Source: CAVPMN01 sp963706425
GTDB taxonomy: Bacteria; Actinomycetota; Acidimicrobiia; Acidimicrobiales; Acidimicrobilacustridaceae
Reading direction: 5' to 3'
Length of the DNA stretch: 64,000 bases
NCBI GenBank assembly: GCA_963706425.1
Contig: CAVPMN010000001.1
Span: forward strand, 124,001 to 188,000
In this document: positions 39,660 through 47,812 of the stretch, piece by piece
How positions within the stretch are numbered: position 1 is the stretch's first letter
Layout: each line of letters opens with the position of its first letter
The notes under the pieces: model-generated
The model's input: only the letters and a program-made list of their open reading frames with translations
Told to the model about the DNA's origin: nothing
Database searches by the model: none
Made by a program: the position numbers and the translations under genes

Positions 39660-39787
39660 CGTCTATAGGAGCTTCAGGAACCGGACCCACCGCCGCTGCC
39701 CGATTGTCACCACCTGAGAAGTCGGCTGGGCCATACTCGCCAGTCCGGGGGGTTGGCGGGCACGTGAAGGAGAGGTCGTCGAGGTCG

Positions 39788-40228
39788 ATGAGGCGCGTGA
39801 CGCTGCTAGCGGGTCTGCTGGTCGCCGTCATCGTCGCTGCCGTGGTGATCGCCGTGCGCGAGCGGCCGCCCGAGCGCTCCATCGAAGCGTTCTGCTCGCA
39901 GGTCACCGACGCCATCGGGCTCGACGAGAGCCTCGCCAGCCTCGACCCGGCCCGCTTGTCGCCCCAGATCGATGCCCTCGAACAGGCTGCGCTCACCGCG
40001 CCGCCCGACATCGTCGCGCCGGTCGACACCGTGCTCGACCTCACCCGGGCCATCGAAGACGCGGTGCGCTCGTCGACCGACGATCCGACCACCGCCATCG
40101 AACAGACGCTGCGCGAGCGCGAGGCCGAGGTGCCGGCCATCGTCGAGGCCGGCCGCACCCTCGAGCGCTACGTCTCCGACCGGTGTGGGTTCGCCCTCGA
40201 CACCAGCACCCCTGCTGACGCCTCTTGA
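39788..40228 (+). CDS. Membrane-anchored protein of unknown function
   Basis: A 146-residue protein with one N-terminal transmembrane helix (VTLLAGLLVAVIVAAVVIAV) and an outward, acidic, helical domain with two cysteines (SIEAFCSQVTDAIG and VSDRCGFALD). I do not recognise the family. The ATG at 39788 is preceded by GAGG at 4 bases; a GTG at 39764 would add 8 residues. Ends at the terminator-like palindrome at 40227-40255. Confidence 0.65.
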   Translation: MRRVTLLAGLLVAVIVAAVVIAVRERPPERSIEAFCSQVTDAIGLDESLASLDPARLSPQIDALEQAALTAPPDIVAPVDTVLDLTRAIEDAVRSSTDDPTTAIEQTLREREAEVPAIVEAGRTLERYVSDRCGFALDTSTPADAS

Positions 40229-40255
40229 AGCCGACGCCTCCGGAGGCGACGCTTC
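40227..40255. terminator. Bidirectional hairpin between convergent genes
   Basis: CGCCTCC/GGAGGCG forms a perfect core without loop bases and GAAGC/GCTTC pair outside a small internal loop. It lies between the stop at 40228 (plus) and the clpP stop at 40268 (minus). Confidence 0.6.
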
Positions 40256-40267
40256 CGGGTGCAGGCG

Positions 40268-40867
40268 TCAGTCGATCTCGCCGCGGCGCAGGATCACGTG
40301 GTCGATCAAGCCGTACTCGCGGGCCTGCTCGGCGGTGAACCAGCGGTCACGCTCGGAGTCGGCCTCGATCTGCTCGACCGGCTGGCCACTGTGGAACGCG
40401 ATGCGCTCGGCCATCAGACGCTTGGTGTAGGCCATCTGCTCGGCCTGGATGGCGATGTCGGCGGCCTGCCCCTGCACCCCACCCAGCGGCTGGTGCATCA
40501 TGATGCGCGCGTGCGGCAGCGAGTAGCGCTTGCCCGGCGCACCGGCGCACAACAGGAACTGACCCATCGACGCTCCGAGACCCATGCAGATGGTGGCGAT
40601 GTCGGGCTGCACGAACTGCATGGTGTCGTAGATGGCCATGCCGGCCGTGACCGACCCACCGGGTGAGTTGATGTAGAGCCAGATGTCCTTGCCCGGGTCG
40701 CTGCCCTCGAGGTAGAGCAGCTGGGCGATGATCTGGTTGGCGATCGAATCGCTCACCTCGCTGCCGAGCACGACGATGCGCTCGCGCAGCAGCATGCGGA
40801 AGATCTCCTGCCCGGGGTCGGAGCTCATTGGAGCTTGAGCGATCGGCTCGAGCGGGGGCTGCTGCAT
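40268..40867 (-). CDS. clpP: ATP-dependent Clp protease proteolytic subunit (second copy)
   Basis: A 199-residue ClpP. The catalytic serine is Ser100 (MGLGASMGQFLL), the histidine His125 (ARIMMHQPLGG), the aspartate in IEADSERDRWFT. The segment GLGASMGQ in place of GQAASAAA distinguishes it from the copy at 13283-13918; in actinobacteria two such types form one mixed tetradecamer. GAGGAG at 5 bases before ATG 40867 fixes the start. It is monocistronic here, whereas mycobacterial clpP1P2 are adjacent. Confidence 0.95.
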   Translation of the reverse strand: MQQPPLEPIAQAPMSSDPGQEIFRMLLRERIVVLGSEVSDSIANQIIAQLLYLEGSDPGKDIWLYINSPGGSVTAGMAIYDTMQFVQPDIATICMGLGASMGQFLLCAGAPGKRYSLPHARIMMHQPLGGVQGQAADIAIQAEQMAYTKRLMAERIAFHSGQPVEQIEADSERDRWFTAEQAREYGLIDHVILRRGEID

Positions 40868-40952
40868 CGTTCTCCTCGTAGATCTGCCATGGGTGTCGAG
40901 ACACCATGGACCCGTGGGCACGCAGGCTAGCGGGCGCTACGGTGAGCCGGAC

Positions 40953-41036
40953 GCGGGTGTGGCGGAACTGGCAGACGCGCTGGGTTTAGGTCCCAGTGTC
41001 CTCACGGACTTGGGGGTTCGAGTCCCCCCGCCCGCA
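40953..41036 (+). tRNA. tRNA-Leu (anticodon TAG)
   Basis: Class II tRNA, 84 bases. Acceptor GCGGGTG/CGCCCGC, anticodon stem CTGGG/CCCAG around TTTAGGT (anticodon TAG), a long variable arm (TGTCCTCACGGACT) and T-arm GGGGGTTCGAGTCCCCC. Discriminator A; CCA not encoded. Confidence 0.96.
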
Positions 41037-41045
41037 CAGCACCCA

Positions 41046-41098
41046 TGGCGCCGGCGTGCCCCCCGCCGGCGTCAGTACTGATTGGCGCCGGCGTGCCC
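41046..41098. repeat. Short direct repeat after tRNA-Leu
   Basis: TGGCGCCGGCGTGCCC occurs at 41046-41061 and 41083-41098 (37-base spacing), each containing the palindrome GGCGCC. Falls between tRNA-Leu and the convergent gene end at 41127. Confidence 0.6.
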
Positions 41099-41126
41099 GC
41101 GGCGGACGTGCCGCCGGTCGGCAGGG

Positions 41127-41903
41127 TCAGTGGTGCACGGCCGCAGCGATGGTGCCGGGCCGGTCACGTTCGATCATCTCGTAGGCCAGTGTGATCTCGA
41201 TGAGCGCCACGAACGTCGACACCGGCACCTCGAGCACGACGATCGTCGCCAGGTGGACCACCGCGTCGTGCAGGAACGGCAGCGACTCGAGCCACTCCGC
41301 GAGCAGCGCTTCGCCCACCAACGGCACGGTCACCAGCGCGAACGTGAGCCAGAAGTAGGGCCGAACCAGGGCGACGCTGCGCCTGATCGACGTCCATGCC
41401 CCGTTGCGCTCGAGCATGATCACCGGCCCGACGATGGCCGTCAGCGTGATCACCATGAACCCGGGCAGGATGAGCAGCACGAAGCCGCCCACCCGCAGGA
41501 GGGCGACCACCAGGTCGGCCACGATCAGCGTGACCCACGGCAGGTGCCGCATGAGCTCACCGAGGGTGAGCCGACGGCCTCCGTGCTGATGCTCACCGAC
41601 CGTCACGTCGAGCACGCCGGCGAGCAGGGTTGAACCGAGCGTGGAGCTCCCGGTGCTGAACAAGGCCGCCAGCACGAGGGCCAGCCGCAGCCAGTTGTTG
41701 TCGACGAACTCGTAGTCGCCCGATCCCCACTCGGCGGCCAGGTCGGCGACCGACACGACGATGGTGATGGTCGCGGCCACCGAGATCACCCACCAGAAGC
41801 GATCGCGCAACGTGCGCATCGCCTCGCCGACGATCCACCCCGGTCGAAGCGGGCGGCTGTAGCGCTCAGGAACAACTGGAGTCGCGTCGTTCGGGCCCGC
41901 CAC
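41127..41903 (-). CDS. Polytopic membrane protein of unknown function
   Basis: A 258-residue protein with about six hydrophobic segments, for example FWWVISVAATITIVVSVADL and LRVGGFVLLILPGFMVITLT. The hydrophilic N-terminus (PERYSRPLRPGWIVGEAMRT) and the segment PVIMLERNGAWTSIRRSVAL resemble the GdpP/YciC-type membrane domain family found in many actinobacteria, but I cannot assign a function. Transcribed in the same direction as the CAAX protease gene upstream. Confidence 0.75.
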   Translation of the reverse strand: MAGPNDATPVVPERYSRPLRPGWIVGEAMRTLRDRFWWVISVAATITIVVSVADLAAEWGSGDYEFVDNNWLRLALVLAALFSTGSSTLGSTLLAGVLDVTVGEHQHGGRRLTLGELMRHLPWVTLIVADLVVALLRVGGFVLLILPGFMVITLTAIVGPVIMLERNGAWTSIRRSVALVRPYFWLTFALVTVPLVGEALLAEWLESLPFLHDAVVHLATIVVLEVPVSTFVALIEITLAYEMIERDRPGTIAAAVHH

Positions 41904-41939
41904 GTCCGAGACCTTAGCGAGGTGGGCGCACGTGCCTGC

Positions 41940-42822
41940 CTAGGACATGCCGAGGGCGAAGACGGCGATCACCTGCACCCCGTTGATGACCATGTGGGCG
42001 GTGATGGGCGCACCGAGGCGTCCGTTGCGAAAGGCCGCCAGCAGCGCCAGCACGAAGCCGTAGGCACCGGTGACGGCCGCGATGAACAGCCCGCCCCCGA
42101 TGCTCGTGCCCGCGGTGGCGTGCATGAGCCCGAACACCACCGACGAGGCCACGACCGCGACCTTGATGTTCCACCGCTTGCCGAGCGAGCGCAGGAACAG
42201 GCCGCGGAAGAAGAGCTCCTCGGCGATCGGCGTGGCCACGCCGATGAGCACGAAGAGGAGCAGGAACACCAGCGGCCCCGAGCCCGAGTCGTCGAGGAAC
42301 TGGCCGTTCGAGGGCGGGTCGTCGCCGACGAACAACGCCCACAGGAGGCTGAGGCCCACACTCAGCGCCAGACAGCCGATGCCCCCGACCAGACCCCATC
42401 CGACGTCGCCCCAGTTGGACGTGAAGCCGAAGTCCTTGCGCAGGCTGCGCTGGCCCTTGCGGTAGGTGGCGACGAGCGGCCAGCCGACCAACCCGAGCCA
42501 GCCACCGACGATCGACAGGGCGACGAGCAACAGCGGCGTCTCGCCGTCGAGCAGGCCGTCCTCGTTGCCGGTGACCACCAGGATGACCGCGGCCACCGCA
42601 CCCATCAGCAGCTGGCCCACGAAGAACAGGAACAGGCCCCACACCACGTCGCCGAGGCCCCAGCGCACGGCGCTCGGCACGCGTCCGGGTTGATGGCGCC
42701 CTGGGCGGGGCCCAGCCGGGCGGCGGCGGATAGGGCTGCGGACCGGCGGATGGTGGCCTCACCGGCGGCGCGGGTGGGCCGCTGGGATAGCCGTAGGGAG
42801 GCGGCGACTGGGGGAAGGTCAC
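41940..42822 (-). CDS. CPBP-family (CAAX-type) intramembrane metalloprotease, frame broken
   Basis: A predicted membrane glutamic/metalloprotease of about 293 residues. The N-terminal ~40 residues are Pro/Gly/Tyr-rich (FPQSPPPYGYPSGPPAPP). The frame then changes near 42700; after it, VPSAVRWGLGDVVWGLFLFF leads into eight or so membrane segments. The CPBP motifs are PIAEELFFRGLFLRSLG (EExxxR), FGLMHATAG and APITAHMVING. The span is 3n+1, consistent with one inserted base in a C/G run. GTG start at 42822. Substrate unknown. Confidence 0.83.
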
Positions 42823-42867
42823 CGCATCAGTGTGCCGGATCACCGCCGCACCGATGGGTCACCGGGG

Positions 42868-43833
42868 TCAGCCGATGGCCCAGCTCTGGTAGCGCTCGGT
42901 GAACAACGCCGGTGACCCGCCGGTGTGGAGGAACACGACCGGTTGGTCGGCGCCGATGCGTCCGGCGCGCCGATCGGCGATCAGGGCGGCCAGCGCCTTG
43001 GCCGAATAGACGGGGTCGAGCACCAGGCCCTCGAGCCGGGCGGCCAGCTGGAGGGCCTCCCGAGCGGCATCGGTGCGGTCGCCGTAGCCGGCGCCGATCT
43101 GGCTGCGATCGAGCACCAGCTCCCCCACCGGGAACGGTCGGCCCGCGAGCGACGCGGTGGACGACACCAGCGATCGGATGCGCTCGTCGACGTCGGCGAT
43201 GGCACCCACGTCGACCCCTCGCACCCGATCGTGATGGCCGAGGCCCACCACCAGCCCGGCCTGGGTGCCGCCCGAGCCGGTGGCCGTATAGACGAGCGAG
43301 CCGAGCGGCGCCTGGGTCATGAGCTCTGCCGCCGCGGCGACGTAGCCGAGCGTGCCCACATCGGAGGCCCCGCCGAGCGGCACCTCGTAGGGCCGGCGCC
43401 CCTCGGCCGCCAGGCGCAGGCAGGTCTCGGCCATGGTGGTCTCGACCCGCTCGGCGTCGTAGTCACCGACCCAGACGAGCTCGGCGTCGAACAGGCGGTC
43501 GAGCAACAGGTTGCCCTCGGGCACCTGCGGCGGGCGCCCCCCGAGCACCGCCACACAGCCGAGACCGGTCACCCGGGCCGCGGCGGCGGTGGTGCGGACA
43601 TGGTTGCTCTGCGCGGCCCCCCCGGTGAGCAGCGTGTCGCAGCCCTTCGCCTTGGCATCGGCGACGAGATAGTCGAGCTTGCGCGCCTTGTTGCCGCCGG
43701 CACCCAAGCCGGTGAGGTCGTCGCGCTTCACCCACAACGCACCGTCGGCGAAGCCCAGATGAGCACCGAGGCGATGCATGGGCTGGAGCGGCGTGGGGGT
43801 GACGGCGAGCCGTAGTCGTTGCGGGGGGCTCAC
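42868..43833 (-). CDS. PLP-dependent D-cysteine desulfhydrase / ACC deaminase family
   Basis: A fold-type II PLP enzyme of 321 residues. It starts RLRLAVTPTPLQPMHRLG, has ALWVKRDDLTGLGAGGNKAR with the PLP lysine in GGNKARKL, GGAAQSNHVRTTAAAA, YTATGSGGTQAGLVVG and the C-terminal VVFLHTGGSPALF. This order fits DcyD-type enzymes more than plant-associated ACC deaminases. GTG 43833 is preferred over the ATG at 43872, because the latter would leave only 8 bases to the divergent alkC start. Confidence 0.85.
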   Translation of the reverse strand: MSPPQRLRLAVTPTPLQPMHRLGAHLGFADGALWVKRDDLTGLGAGGNKARKLDYLVADAKAKGCDTLLTGGAAQSNHVRTTAAAARVTGLGCVAVLGGRPPQVPEGNLLLDRLFDAELVWVGDYDAERVETTMAETCLRLAAEGRRPYEVPLGGASDVGTLGYVAAAAELMTQAPLGSLVYTATGSGGTQAGLVVGLGHHDRVRGVDVGAIADVDERIRSLVSSTASLAGRPFPVGELVLDRSQIGAGYGDRTDAAREALQLAARLEGLVLDPVYSAKALAALIADRRAGRIGADQPVVFLHTGGSPALFTERYQSWAIG

Positions 43834-43880
43834 CTCGCCGACGGTAGCCGTGAGACGCAGGTGTGGTTGCATCGTCGGCC

Positions 43881-44981
43881 ATGGCCGCCTTCAAGGAGAA
43901 CATCGGCGTCGAGGCCGTCGACCACATCGCCGAGGCGATGGTCGCGGGCACCGACACCTTCCCGATCGACCGGTTCCGTGCGCTGGCGATCGCCGACCTC
44001 GACCAACTCGAGTTGAAGGCGCGGGTGCGACACGTGGCGACAGCACTGGCGGCGACCCTGCCCTCGTCGTTCACCAAGGCCGCCGCGGCCATGCGACGGG
44101 GAGTGCGCGAGATCGACCTCGACGGCTGGCCGGTGTGGCCCTGCACCGACTGGGTCACGCTCGCTGGCCTCGACCACACCGACCGATCGCTCTCGCTGCT
44201 CGCCTTTCTCACCTCCCGGTGGTCGTCGGAGTTCGCCATCCGACCGTTCCTCGTCGCCGATCCCACTCGGGTCCTCGCCACCCTCGCCGACTGGTGCGCA
44301 TCCCCCGACGAGCACGTTCGCCGCCTGGTCTCCGAAGGCACCCGCCCCCGTCTGCCCTGGGGGGAGCGCCTGGTCGAGTTCCAGCGCGAACCCCACCACA
44401 CCATCCCGTTGCTCGATCGGCTCTACACCGATGCGTCGGACTACGTGCGCCGATCAGTGGCCAACCATCTGAACGACATCTCGAAAGACCACCCCGACGC
44501 GGCGGTGGCGACCGCCGCCCGGTGGATGGTCGAGGGCGACGAGCACACCGCCACGTTGGTGCGCCACGGGCTCCGGGGGCTGGTGAAGGCTGGCGACCCG
44601 GCCGCACTCGCGCTGCTCGGCTACGACCACGGCGCCCAGGTGACGGTCGAGGCCTTCACGGTGTCGACTCCGCGGGTGGCGCTGGGAGAGGTGCTCGCGT
44701 TCGAAGCGGTGCTGTCGCACGCCGGCGACACGCCGTTGCCGGTGGTGATCGACTTCGCCGTCCACTTGGTGCGGGCCGCCGGTACCCGAGCGCCGAAGGT
44801 GTTCAAGCTGACCACCACCACGTTGGCACCCGACGAAGCCCGAACGATCGTCAAGCGCCACCCGATCAAGCCGGTCACCGTGCGTCGGTACTACCCCGGC
44901 ACACATGCGATCGACCTGCTGGTCAACGGCAAGGTGGTGGCGACCGAGCAGTTCGAGCTCACGGTGCCCCCAGAGCCGTAG
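43881..44981 (+). CDS. alkC: DNA alkylation repair protein, AlkC type
   Basis: A HEAT-repeat DNA glycosylase-like protein (366 residues) that removes N3-alkylated purines in characterised relatives. Family segments are dense: LELKARVRHVATALAATLP, SLSLLAFLTSRWSSEFAIRP, HVRRLVSEGTRPRLPWGERL, SDYVRRSVANHLNDISKDHP and LVRHGLRGLVKAGDPAALAL. The C-terminal ~100 residues form an immunoglobulin-like beta domain (VSTPRVALGEVLAFEAVLSH), seen in a subset of AlkC proteins. A GTG at 43863 is an alternative start. Divergent from the desulfhydrase gene. Confidence 0.9.
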   Translation: MAAFKENIGVEAVDHIAEAMVAGTDTFPIDRFRALAIADLDQLELKARVRHVATALAATLPSSFTKAAAAMRRGVREIDLDGWPVWPCTDWVTLAGLDHTDRSLSLLAFLTSRWSSEFAIRPFLVADPTRVLATLADWCASPDEHVRRLVSEGTRPRLPWGERLVEFQREPHHTIPLLDRLYTDASDYVRRSVANHLNDISKDHPDAAVATAARWMVEGDEHTATLVRHGLRGLVKAGDPAALALLGYDHGAQVTVEAFTVSTPRVALGEVLAFEAVLSHAGDTPLPVVIDFAVHLVRAAGTRAPKVFKLTTTTLAPDEARTIVKRHPIKPVTVRRYYPGTHAIDLLVNGKVVATEQFELTVPPEP

Positions 44982-45021
44982 GCCTCGACCTCGTAGGGCC
45001 TCGACCTCGTAGGGTCACGTC

Positions 45022-46033
45022 GTGCACGTCGACGAGCTCGCCACGCCCGCCCTGTTCATCGATCTCGACGCGTTCGAGCACAACGTCGCCACCATGACCG
45101 CAGCCTGGCCGGGCCGCACGCTGCGCCCGCACGTGAAGGCGTTCAAGTCGACCGCGCTGGCCGCTCGCCTGTCCGCCGCCGGTCACCCCGGGTTCTGCTG
45201 CGCCACCATCCGCGAGATGGAGGGCATGGCCGCCGCCGGCCTCGGCGACGACCTGCTGCTCGCCAACGAGGTGGTCGACGCCCGCCGACTCGGCGCCCTG
45301 GTCGACCAGGGCCTGGCCCGCGTCACGGTGGCCGTCGACTCGCCCGAGACCGTCGCCGCCGCAGCTGACGGCGGGGTGCGCGAGGTGCTGATCGACGTCA
45401 ACGTCGGCTTGCCCCGGTGTGGTTGCGATCCCGACGAGGCCGCCGCCCTCGCCGACCTGGCCCGACAGCGCGGGCTCGAAGTGCGGGGGGTGATGGGCTA
45501 CGAGGGCCACCTGGTCGGGCTCGACGACCGCGACCAACGAGTGGCCGGCGTGGCGACCAGCATGGCCGACCTGCTCCGAGCCCACCGGGCGGTGGGCGGC
45601 GACGTGGTGTCGGGTGGCGGCACGGGCACGTGGGACATCAACCACTCGATCACCGAGCTGCAGGCCGGGTCTTACCTCCTCATGGACACCGCGTACGCCA
45701 AGCTCGACCTGCCGTTCCGCCAGGCGCTCTTCCTGCGTTCAACCGTGGTGTCGGTCAATCGTGGTGCCGGCTACGCGGTGGGCGACGTGGGGCTCAAGTC
45801 GCTCGGCATGGACCACGGCAATCCCAGCGTCGTCGACGCATCGGTGTGGTTCTGCTCGGACGAGCACATCACGTTCGCACCCAAGGGCGACGCTCCCCTG
45901 CCGTCCGTCGGCGACCGGGTCACCGTCGTGCCGGCGCATGTCGATCCCGACCGTCGCCTATCACGACCGGTTCCACGTCGTGCGCGGCGGGCAGGTCGTC
46001 GACGAGTGGCCGATCGATCTGCGGGGCTGGTGA
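45022..46033 (+). CDS. D-threonine aldolase / D-serine dehydratase-like PLP enzyme, frame broken
   Basis: An alanine-racemase-fold PLP enzyme of about 336 residues. It opens ELATPALFIDLDAFEHNVAT, has the PLP lysine in RPHVKAFKSTALAARL, DVNVGLPRCGCDP, SGGGTGTWDIN and the metal-binding-like C-terminus. The frame breaks near 45948: one extra C in GATCCCGACC. After removal the ending is HVDPTVAYHDRFHVVRGGQV, then VDEWPIDLRGW and the stop at 46033. The span is 3n+1. The restored His/Asp residues of the C-terminal domain would bind the divalent metal in this family. Start GTG at 45022. Confidence 0.85.
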
Positions 46034-46057
46034 TCGCAGGCTGCGACCGGCAGGCGC

Positions 46058-46327
46058 TCAGGTGAGGCGCATGAACATGCGCTCGACCTCGCCGAGCGGA
46101 TAGCCGGTGGCCTCGGCCTCGTCGGGGTGCTCCACGCAGAAGGCCAGCCCGGCCGCCACCAGCTTGAACCCGGCCTGCTCCAGAGCCTTGTTGGCCGCCG
46201 AGAGCTGGGTGACCACGTCGCGACACTCGCGGCCCTCGGCGAGCATCTTCTCGATGCCCTGGACCTGTCCGGCAATACGACGCAGGCGCTTGCGCACATC
46301 GTCGACGACCTCATCCGGCAGTTCCAT
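46058..46327 (-). CDS. CsoR/CstR-family metal- or persulfide-sensing repressor
   Basis: An 89-residue all-helical repressor: VRKRLRRIAGQVQGIEKMLA, then GRECRDVVTQLSAANKALEQ and AGLAFCVEHPDE. Family cysteines are present (Cys in GRECRD and Cys 29 residues later), but the histidine that completes the Cu(I) site in CsoR is a glycine here. A Cys-Cys pair without the histidine is the CstR (persulfide sensor) pattern. A perfect family operator is just upstream. No target gene is downstream on the same strand, so the regulon must lie elsewhere. Confidence 0.88.
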   Translation of the reverse strand: MELPDEVVDDVRKRLRRIAGQVQGIEKMLAEGRECRDVVTQLSAANKALEQAGFKLVAAGLAFCVEHPDEAEATGYPLGEVERMFMRLT

Positions 46328-46362
46328 CCGACTCGCTCCTCCTGGCCGATAGTCCTGCCAGC

Positions 46363-46378
46363 ATACCCTGCGGGGTAT
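46363..46378. promoter_or_regulatory. CsoR/CstR-type operator
   Basis: ATACCC (46363-46368), spacer TGCG, GGGTAT (46373-46378): a perfect dyad of the form bound by CsoR-family repressors. It lies 36 bases upstream of the repressor start codon, indicating autoregulation. Confidence 0.75.
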
Positions 46379-46390
46379 CGAACCCGGCGA

Positions 46391-46981
46391 TCAGGCTTCG
46401 GCGACCAGCTGCTCGGCCAGCGAGCGAAAGGCGCGGCCCCGGTGGCTGAGCGCGTGCTTCTCGGCGGGGGTCATCTGGGCGAAGGTGCGGCCGTCGCCCT
46501 CGGCAGGCACGAACACGGGGTCGTAGCCGAAGCCGTGCTCGCCGGCCCCCACCGCCGCGATCGAGCCGTCCACCCAGCCCTCGGCGACCACCTCGTGGCC
46601 GTCGGGGAAGCGCACCAGGGCCACCGTGCGGAAGCGGGCGGTGCGCTCGGGTTCGCCCACGGCGGCCAGTTCGCGGAGCAGCTTGTCGACGTTGGCGGCG
46701 TAGGTGGCGTGCTCGCCGGCGAACCGAGCCGACCACACCCCGGGGGCACCACCGAGCGCATCGACCTCGAGCCCGGTGTCGTCGGCGATCGCAGGCCGGC
46801 CCGTGGCCTGGCACAGCGCCACCGCTTTCAGACGGGCGTTGCCTTCGAGGGTCGGCGCGTCCTCCACCACCTCGGGCACGTCGTCGGGACGAGGCAGCAG
46901 CGTGATGCCGAACGGCTCGACGATGGCTGCGATCTCGCGCACCTTGTCGGGGTTGGCGCTGGCCACCACGAACTCGGCCAT
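46391..46981 (-). CDS. rdgB: XTP/dITP diphosphatase (non-canonical purine NTPase)
   Basis: Removes ITP, dITP and XTP from the nucleotide pool. The 196-residue protein has FVVASANPDKVREIAAI, TLEGNARLKAVA, ADDTGLEVDALGGAPGVWSA, the GFGYDPVFVPAEGDGRTFAQ signature and KHALSHRGRAF. ATG at 46981. It follows rph as in mycobacteria. Confidence 0.95.
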   Translation of the reverse strand: MAEFVVASANPDKVREIAAIVEPFGITLLPRPDDVPEVVEDAPTLEGNARLKAVALCQATGRPAIADDTGLEVDALGGAPGVWSARFAGEHATYAANVDKLLRELAAVGEPERTARFRTVALVRFPDGHEVVAEGWVDGSIAAVGAGEHGFGYDPVFVPAEGDGRTFAQMTPAEKHALSHRGRAFRSLAEQLVAEA

Positions 46982-47027
46982 GGTCAGAACCGGCGGAGGG
47001 ACGGGCCGACGGCCTCCCCGACGAGGC

Positions 47028-47771
47028 TCACGACGTCGAGGAGCGCGGTCCGGGCGGGGTGGCGAGGAAGGCGCGCTGCTGCTCGACGATGTCGGAGATG
47101 CCCGCCTCGGCGAGGGCGAGCAGCTCGTCGAGCTCACCACGCGTGAAGGCCAGCCCTTCGGCGGTGCCCTGCACCTCGACGAATCGGCCGGACCCGGTCA
47201 TCACCACGTTCATGTCGACCTCGGCGGTGGAGTCCTCCACATAGGGCAGGTCGAGCAGCGGCGCGCCACCCACGATGCCCACTGACACCGCGGCACACTC
47301 GTCGTGCAGCGGGTTCTCGCCGATGACGCCGGCCCCCACGAGCCGGGTGAGCGCGTCGTGCAGCGCCAGGTAGCCCCCGTTGATCGACGCGATGCGGGTG
47401 CCGCCGTCGGCCTGGAGCACGTCGCAGTCGACGATGACCTGGCGCTCGCCGAGCACCACCATGTCGCACACCGAGCGCAACGCCCGACCGATGAGCCGCT
47501 GGATCTCCTGGGTGCGACCCGACGGCTTGCCCGACGCCACCTCACGACGGATGCGGTCGGACGACGCGCCGGGGAGCATCGAGTACTCCGCGGTGACCCA
47601 GCCTTTGCCGCTGCCCTTCATCCAGCGCGGCACGTCGTTGTCGACGTACGCGGTGCACAACACGATGGTGCGGCCGGCCGTCACCAGCACCGAGCCCGAC
47701 GCCTGCTCGGTGAAGTCGCGGGTGAAGGTGATGGGTCGAAGCTCGTCGGGGGCTCTGCCGTCTGGTCGCAT
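47028..47771 (-). CDS. rph: Ribonuclease PH
   Basis: A phosphorolytic 3'-exoribonuclease that trims tRNA precursors (247 residues). It starts MRPDGRAPDELRPITFTRDF and has VLCTAYVDNDVPRWMKGSGK, GWVTAEYSMLPGASSDRIRR, GRTQEIQRLIGRALRSVCDM and VDCDVLQADGGTRIASINGG. The frame stays open from the phosphodiesterase gene upstream, so as written the two form one 508-residue reading frame. Full-length homology from ATG 47771 and the +1 pattern in this window argue that rph is a separate gene. Confidence 0.94.
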   Translation of the reverse strand: MRPDGRAPDELRPITFTRDFTEQASGSVLVTAGRTIVLCTAYVDNDVPRWMKGSGKGWVTAEYSMLPGASSDRIRREVASGKPSGRTQEIQRLIGRALRSVCDMVVLGERQVIVDCDVLQADGGTRIASINGGYLALHDALTRLVGAGVIGENPLHDECAAVSVGIVGGAPLLDLPYVEDSTAEVDMNVVMTGSGRFVEVQGTAEGLAFTRGELDELLALAEAGISDIVEQQRAFLATPPGPRSSTS

Positions 47772-47812
47772 GGCCCGGCACCGTAGCCCAGCGCACGCGG
47801 GGCCCGGCCGGC

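Larger units (their letters stand above)
38160..39730 (+). mobile_element. IS110-family insertion sequence (approximate limits)
   Basis: The element comprises a ~280-base non-coding left part, the transposase at 38443-39659 and a short right part. IS110 elements have no clear terminal inverted repeats and often no target duplication, so the limits given are approximate. ATAGGAGC occurs both in the left non-coding part (38353-38360) and just after the transposase (39665-39672). The neighbours are addB (start 38153, minus) and a small membrane protein (39788, plus). Confidence 0.75.

Noticed and set aside
46034..46046. TCGCAG-G-CTGCGA as a terminator after the D-threonine aldolase-like gene
   Set aside because: Only 6 base pairs with a one-base loop, which cannot form an RNA hairpin.
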